Below, piece after piece: positions 14,694-18,534 of a stretch of 18,534 bases of DNA; positions within the stretch are counted from its first letter, which is position 1, and the number at the start of each line of letters is the position of its first letter. A model generated the notes under the pieces. It did not search any database. It worked only from the letters and a program-made list of their open reading frames with translations, and was not told the DNA's origin. The position numbers and the translations under genes are program-made. Source of the DNA: Gammaproteobacteria bacterium (GTDB taxonomy: Bacteria > Pseudomonadota > Gammaproteobacteria > Pseudomonadales > GM7GCV1); contig JAURLY010000286.1 of NCBI GenBank assembly GCA_030830945.1, positions 1 to 18,534 of the forward strand. The letters run 5' to 3'.

Positions 14694-16277
14694 TTGACTC
14701 TTAGCACAATCGACTTTGTGATCGTTGTGGCCTACGTGATTGCACTGATAACCATTGCAACACTGGTTTCCAGAGAAAAAGCTGGCCACGAAAAAAATTC
14801 CCAAGACTTCTTTCTCGCTGGTAATTCATTGCCCTGGTGGGCGGTAGGTGCGTCGTTAATTGCGGCCAATATATCTGCTGAACAAATTATCGGCATGTCC
14901 GGTTCCGGCTTTGTGGTCGGGCTGGCCATTGCTTCTTATGAATGGATGGCGGCGGCAACGCTGCTGATAGTGGGCTATTTCTTTCTGCCTGTTTTCCTCA
15001 AACACAAAATCTATACCATGCCGCAATTTCTCCAGCAGAGATTCGATAAGCGCGTTAAGTATGTGATGAGTGTTTTCTGGCTGGGGTTATATACCTTTGT
15101 AAACCTGACTGCCATTTTGTGGTTGGGCGCAACAGCAATTGCGACCCTGACCGGTTTTCCAATTGTTTATGGAATGGTTGCCCTTGCTGTGTTTGCCGTA
15201 GCCTACTCGATTTACGGCGGTCTCAAGGCAGTAGCTTTGACAGATATTATTCAGGTTGTACTCCTGATTTTTGGTGGATTCCTGATCACCTGGTTAGCAT
15301 TGGACAGGGTTTCTGGTGGTGCGGGTCCTGTCGCAGGTTTCGGCGTCCTTCTTGATCATGCCCCCGAAAAATTCGACATGATTTTGTCGAAAGATAATCC
15401 CGAATATATGAATCTGCCAGGCATTGGTGTGTTGATCGGCGGTATGTGGATGATGAATCTGTCCTATTGGGGGTTTAACCAATACATCATTCAGCGTGCA
15501 CTCGCCGCAAAAAGCATAAAGGAGGCACAAAAAGGTATTTTGTTTGCCGGCTATCTGAAAATGCTGACACCGCTAATCATTGTTGTGCCAGGCATAGCCG
15601 CGTTCGTTTTGGCGCAAGACGCGACCTCGGGCTTTAGTGTTGCCCGTCCTGATTCGGCATACCCAAGCCTGATGGCATTGACCCCAGTTGGCATTCGCGG
15701 CCTCATTTTCGCTGCCCTGATTGCCGCAATCGTGTCGTCGTTAGGATCCATGATGAATTCGATTTCAACTATCTTTACCCTCGATGTTTTTCGCCCACTA
15801 AATCCCGGCGTGGAAAGTGAGCATACACTGGTAAAAGTAGGTCGTATCGCCAGTGTTACTGCGCTGGTCATCGCCTGCCTGGTTGCCAAACCATTGTTGG
15901 GTAATTTCCCTCAGGCCTTTCAGTACATTCAGGAGTTCACTGGATTCTTTACGCCTGGCATATGTGCCATCTTTATCCTCGGCGTTTGCTGGAAAGGTGC
16001 GACGGGCAATGGTGCCTTGCTTGCGGCTTTGGGGTCGTTCGTATTTTCCATCTTGATGAAACTGCTAATGCCTGAAATTCCATTTATGGATCGCGTACTT
16101 TATGTGTTCATCGCGTGTTGCCTGATTATTGTGGCACTGGGTCTATTTGAGAAGAGTCGGGTTCAGGAGGGTGCGATCGAACTGCGTGAAGTCGACTTTA
16201 CGGCGTCAACTGGCTATCTCATTGGTTCCGGGGTTTTGGTTGCGATCCTTATATTGCTTTACACCACTTTTTGGTGA
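14694..16277 (+). CDS. Sodium/glucose-galactose symporter (SSS family, vSGLT-like)
   Basis: A 527-residue inner-membrane sodium/solute symporter with about 14 helices, strongly resembling Vibrio vSGLT along its whole length. Residues equivalent to the vSGLT galactose ligands are kept: Asn59, Gln64, Tyr82 and Glu83 (AANISAEQ, ASYEWM), Asn256 and gate Tyr259 (MNLSYWGFNQYIIQR), Lys290, and the Gln of FQYIQEFTG. Glucose and galactose are therefore the likely cargoes. The start is TTG, supported by a GGGGGGTG Shine-Dalgarno seven bases upstream and by alignment of the N-terminal helix; no in-frame ATG is nearby. It would supply intracellular sugar to Glk and to the galactokinase downstream. A strong terminator follows. 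Confidence 0.93.
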   Translation: MTLSTIDFVIVVAYVIALITIATLVSREKAGHEKNSQDFFLAGNSLPWWAVGASLIAANISAEQIIGMSGSGFVVGLAIASYEWMAAATLLIVGYFFLPVFLKHKIYTMPQFLQQRFDKRVKYVMSVFWLGLYTFVNLTAILWLGATAIATLTGFPIVYGMVALAVFAVAYSIYGGLKAVALTDIIQVVLLIFGGFLITWLALDRVSGGAGPVAGFGVLLDHAPEKFDMILSKDNPEYMNLPGIGVLIGGMWMMNLSYWGFNQYIIQRALAAKSIKEAQKGILFAGYLKMLTPLIIVVPGIAAFVLAQDATSGFSVARPDSAYPSLMALTPVGIRGLIFAALIAAIVSSLGSMMNSISTIFTLDVFRPLNPGVESEHTLVKVGRIASVTALVIACLVAKPLLGNFPQAFQYIQEFTGFFTPGICAIFILGVCWKGATGNGALLAALGSFVFSILMKLLMPEIPFMDRVLYVFIACCLIIVALGLFEKSRVQEGAIELREVDFTASTGYLIGSGVLVAILILLYTTFW

Positions 16278-16294
16278 GTTTCCCCGGGGAATTT

Positions 16295-16319
16295 AAAGGG
16301 GGCAAGGCCCCCTTTTTTT
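16295..16319 (+). terminator. Rho-independent terminator of the symporter gene
   Basis: AAAGGGGGC (16295-16303), an AAG loop and GCCCCCTTT (16307-16315) form a perfect 9-base-pair stem, followed by T residues to 16319. It separates the symporter from the permease-galactokinase unit. Confidence 0.93.
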
Positions 16320-16462
16320 GGGCAAAAAAACATTCATTAGCCTGTGAGTTAATAGTGAAAGAAGTCATCATCTTTTACAGTAAACTTCCATGCTTCGAAC
16401 AGGTATGGGCTTAGCCTTGAGTTTAATTAGCGTTAAAGGTCACATAAATTGGAAGGCGAGTA

Positions 16463-17473
16463 ATGCATAGTCGGTTGATAGTTATGGCTCGTTTCTTCAG
16501 TCAGAAACGATGGGCAATCTGGTTATTCTATGGCGTTCTGACACTCGTTTATTTTTTGGTATTAGGCCAGAAATTTATTGCAAATTGGCAGCCGCCAACT
16601 TGGATGATTGCACCGATTATGGCGTTTGGTTCGTTTGTCGCCGGGTCCACATTCCTTGGTGGAGGCTCGGTCGCATTTCCTGCGCTGACTAAAATATATT
16701 CGTTTGAGCCGGTTATTGCTAAATCCTTTTCCCTGGCAATCCAAAGTGTCGGGATGACTTCTGCTTCTTTGTATATTTTTACCCGGGTTCGAGGTTGGCC
16801 CATGGGATTTATGGCGCTCTATCTTCTGGGCGCTACCTTGGGACTACTTTTTTCCATTGGCTATCTGGAAGCGCAAATACCCCCTCTGGATATAAGGATT
16901 TCGTTTACGCTCTTTTTGCTCTGCTTCCTCGCGGTGTATCTGCTAACCAGTAATATTCATAATATTTCCAGTGACACTCACCTGGAAAATAACGCACGGG
17001 ACGTCTTCCTTACCATGTTCTGTGGAATTTTCGGCGGCATGGTTTCCGGATTACTGGGCTCTGGCGCCGACCTGGTTGGCTTTACCCTGCTGGTGTTTTA
17101 TTTCCGTATTGAAATTCGTCGGGCAATACAGACATCTGTTGTCCTCATGGCAGCTACTTCGATACTGGGCATAGTCATACAGTACCTAATACGGGGGATA
17201 GATCCTCAAGTTGTTGATCTCTGGTATGTCGCTGCGCCCGTTGTTCTCTTCGGTGCCCCATTGGGCGCAGTCCTCTGTCGTTATCTGTCGAAACGATTTT
17301 TGGTGCTTTTTATCTGCTTGATTGTCGCTGCGGAAGTTGTCAGCACAATAATGCTGGTTCCAATTGATCGTAGCCGATTAGTTTATTACCTGCTGGCGGC
17401 AATGACTTTTATTGGGCTGCTCGCCGCTTTTCGAATACTGGCATTACAAAAACATGGCAGTACGGATACCTGA
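16463..17473 (+). CDS. TauE/SafE-family membrane permease
   Basis: A 336-residue polytopic membrane protein with about eight hydrophobic segments. The two-fold repeat of the TauE/SafE family shows as FVAGSTFLGGGSVAFPALT (58-76) and MVSGLLGSGADLVGFTLL (193-210), with a hydrophilic linker near 163-180. The family exports or imports sulfite, sulfonates and other small organic anions, but specificity cannot be read here. The ATG has GGAAGGCGAG just upstream. The final TGA overlaps the next gene's ATG (TGATG), so it is translationally coupled to galactokinase. That pairing is unusual and could hint at a role in sugar or organic-acid handling, which is speculation. No clear promoter was found in 16320-16462. 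Confidence 0.85.
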   Translation: MHSRLIVMARFFSQKRWAIWLFYGVLTLVYFLVLGQKFIANWQPPTWMIAPIMAFGSFVAGSTFLGGGSVAFPALTKIYSFEPVIAKSFSLAIQSVGMTSASLYIFTRVRGWPMGFMALYLLGATLGLLFSIGYLEAQIPPLDIRISFTLFLLCFLAVYLLTSNIHNISSDTHLENNARDVFLTMFCGIFGGMVSGLLGSGADLVGFTLLVFYFRIEIRRAIQTSVVLMAATSILGIVIQYLIRGIDPQVVDLWYVAAPVVLFGAPLGAVLCRYLSKRFLVLFICLIVAAEVVSTIMLVPIDRSRLVYYLLAAMTFIGLLAAFRILALQKHGSTDT

Positions 17474-18534
17474 TGAAGAACGCTCTTATTGAGAATCTTG
17501 AAAAAGCACTCGATCGCCAATGGGCTGACTTTGGTTGTGCAGGCGGCGCAGCACGCCAATTTTTTTCCCCCGCCCGCATTAACCTGATTGGGGATCACAT
17601 TGATTATTGTGGCGGCAAGGTGCTGCCAGCCGCTATTCAGTTTGGTACATTTTTTCAGGTTGGTCTAAATGATCTCGGTAAGGTACGGGTCTACTCGCTC
17701 AATCAGGCCGACAGCATGGAGTTTTCCACAGATAAGCCCATTGAGCGTACGCCTGGGAACCACTGGAGCAACTACATCAAGGGTGTATTCTCTGAATATC
17801 AACAATCTGGTCGCTCACTGCCCTCACTGGATATTGCCCTGGCCGGGAATATTTCCGGAGGTGGTCTGTCCTCTTCCGCATCATTGGAAGTGGGCATCGC
17901 CTATTTGTTCGAAGCCTTTTCAGGTGAATCGCACCATGACGACTTTGCTAGGCGGCAGAAAATCAGCTGGTTATCACAGCGGGCAGAAAATGACTTTGTC
18001 GGTATGAACTGCGGTGTTATGGACCAGGCCTCGGTTGCTCTGGGCAAAGAGAATATGGCCATGTGCCTTGATTGCGAAACACTGGAGGTTGATTATGTCC
18101 CGATTAATCTTGAGGGCTATTCCCTTTTGATTATGAACTCATGCAAAAACAGGAATCTGACGGAGTCGGCGTATAACCAGCGCCGAATGGAGACTGAAAC
18201 AGCTCTTTCCCAGTTGCGTGAAAGTCTCAACATCCGGTCACTCTGCGATTTGCGAACAGGACAATTGGAAGAGGTGTTGGCATTGCTTGATGATGATGAG
18301 CTGCTTAAACGTCGCGCCCGGCATGTGATTACCGAAAACGATCGGGTACTAAGGGCGGCAGAAGCACTTAAACAAGGTGATTTGACTGTATTTGGATCAT
18401 TGCTCAATGAATCTCATCATTCCCTCAGATATGACTATGAAGTCACCGGTGAGGAGCTGGATACACTGGTGGGATTGGCACAAAAGCAAAAAGGTGTTCT
18501 TGGGGCGAGAATGATGGGCGGCGGTTTTGGTGGC
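17473..18534 (+). CDS. galK: Galactokinase, GHMP family (3' end beyond window)
   Basis: The frame is open for 354 codons to the window edge; full galactokinases have about 380-400 residues, so only the C-terminal tail is missing. It phosphorylates alpha-D-galactose at C1, entering the Leloir pathway. Motif 1 is FFSPARINLIGDHIDYCGG (30-48) with Arg35 and Asp44. Motif 2 is GGGLSSSASLE (129-139), the ATP loop. The catalytic base Asp184 lies in NCGVMDQ, and motif 3 MMGGGFGG reaches the edge. Differences from the common pattern are Asp41 in place of Glu (GDH for GEH) and Ser128 where Pro is usual. The NCGVMDQ, LDCETLEVDYVPI and NQRRMETE blocks recall Firmicutes/Bacteroidetes-type enzymes more than enterobacterial GalK. 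The start ATG overlaps the permease stop. Confidence 0.92.
   Translation, partial: MKNALIENLEKALDRQWADFGCAGGAARQFFSPARINLIGDHIDYCGGKVLPAAIQFGTFFQVGLNDLGKVRVYSLNQADSMEFSTDKPIERTPGNHWSNYIKGVFSEYQQSGRSLPSLDIALAGNISGGGLSSSASLEVGIAYLFEAFSGESHHDDFARRQKISWLSQRAENDFVGMNCGVMDQASVALGKENMAMCLDCETLEVDYVPINLEGYSLLIMNSCKNRNLTESAYNQRRMETETALSQLRESLNIRSLCDLRTGQLEEVLALLDDDELLKRRARHVITENDRVLRAAEALKQGDLTVFGSLLNESHHSLRYDYEVTGEELDTLVGLAQKQKGVLGARMMGGGFGG

Overview
The window is a gammaproteobacterial chromosome segment. It carries a complete Entner-Doudoroff (ED) glucose-catabolism locus with its regulator, an anaplerotic gene, and the start of a galactose-uptake locus. The gene set (zwf-pgl-edd-eda with a linked HexR regulator, a glk with a HexR-type operator, a bacterial-type ppc, a vSGLT-like sodium/sugar symporter) suggests a marine or polysaccharide-degrading gammaproteobacterium, perhaps of the Cellvibrio/Saccharophagus/Alteromonas type. 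The taxonomic guess is inference from gene content only. No IS element, phage gene, CRISPR array, rRNA or tRNA was recognised.

Left part (1-760, minus strand): a universal stress protein gene is preceded by a 34-residue single-pass membrane protein with an excellent ribosome binding site. Upstream lies a perfect FNR/Anr half-site pair, correctly spaced from a good -10 hexamer. This looks like a small oxygen-limitation operon.

ED block (800-6560, minus strand): zwf, pgl, edd and eda are tightly packed (zwf/pgl overlap, 2-base pgl/edd gap) and followed by hexR. A HexR-like palindrome precedes zwf, and a second one precedes glk (plus strand, 8961). Glk phosphorylates glucose, and Zwf, Pgl, Edd and Eda convert glucose-6-phosphate to pyruvate and glyceraldehyde-3-phosphate. 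HexR probably represses both units until KDPG accumulates. Ppc, encoded after glk, carboxylates phosphoenolpyruvate to oxaloacetate.

Between zwf and glk (6600-8760, minus strand) is a less conserved stretch. It holds a GFA-family zinc protein, a short ORF resembling the start of an SPFH/YdjI-type protein, a membrane-anchored Bax-like glucosaminidase, and a clearly broken endonuclease/exonuclease/phosphatase gene.

Right part (12900-18534, plus strand): an alpha-ketoglutaric-semialdehyde-type dehydrogenase, a sodium/glucose-galactose symporter with conserved sugar ligands and a TTG start, a TauE/SafE-family permease, and a galactokinase cut by the window end. The permease stop and galactokinase start overlap (TGATG). 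Rho-independent terminators follow ppc, the dehydrogenase and the symporter, so these are probably separate transcription units; the permease and galactokinase form one unit.

No radically new system is evident. The points most worth a second look are the FNR/Anr-controlled micro-protein/Usp pair with its inverted repeat over the ribosome binding site, the degenerate block between the two HexR-controlled units, and the atypical galactokinase coupled to a TauE permease.
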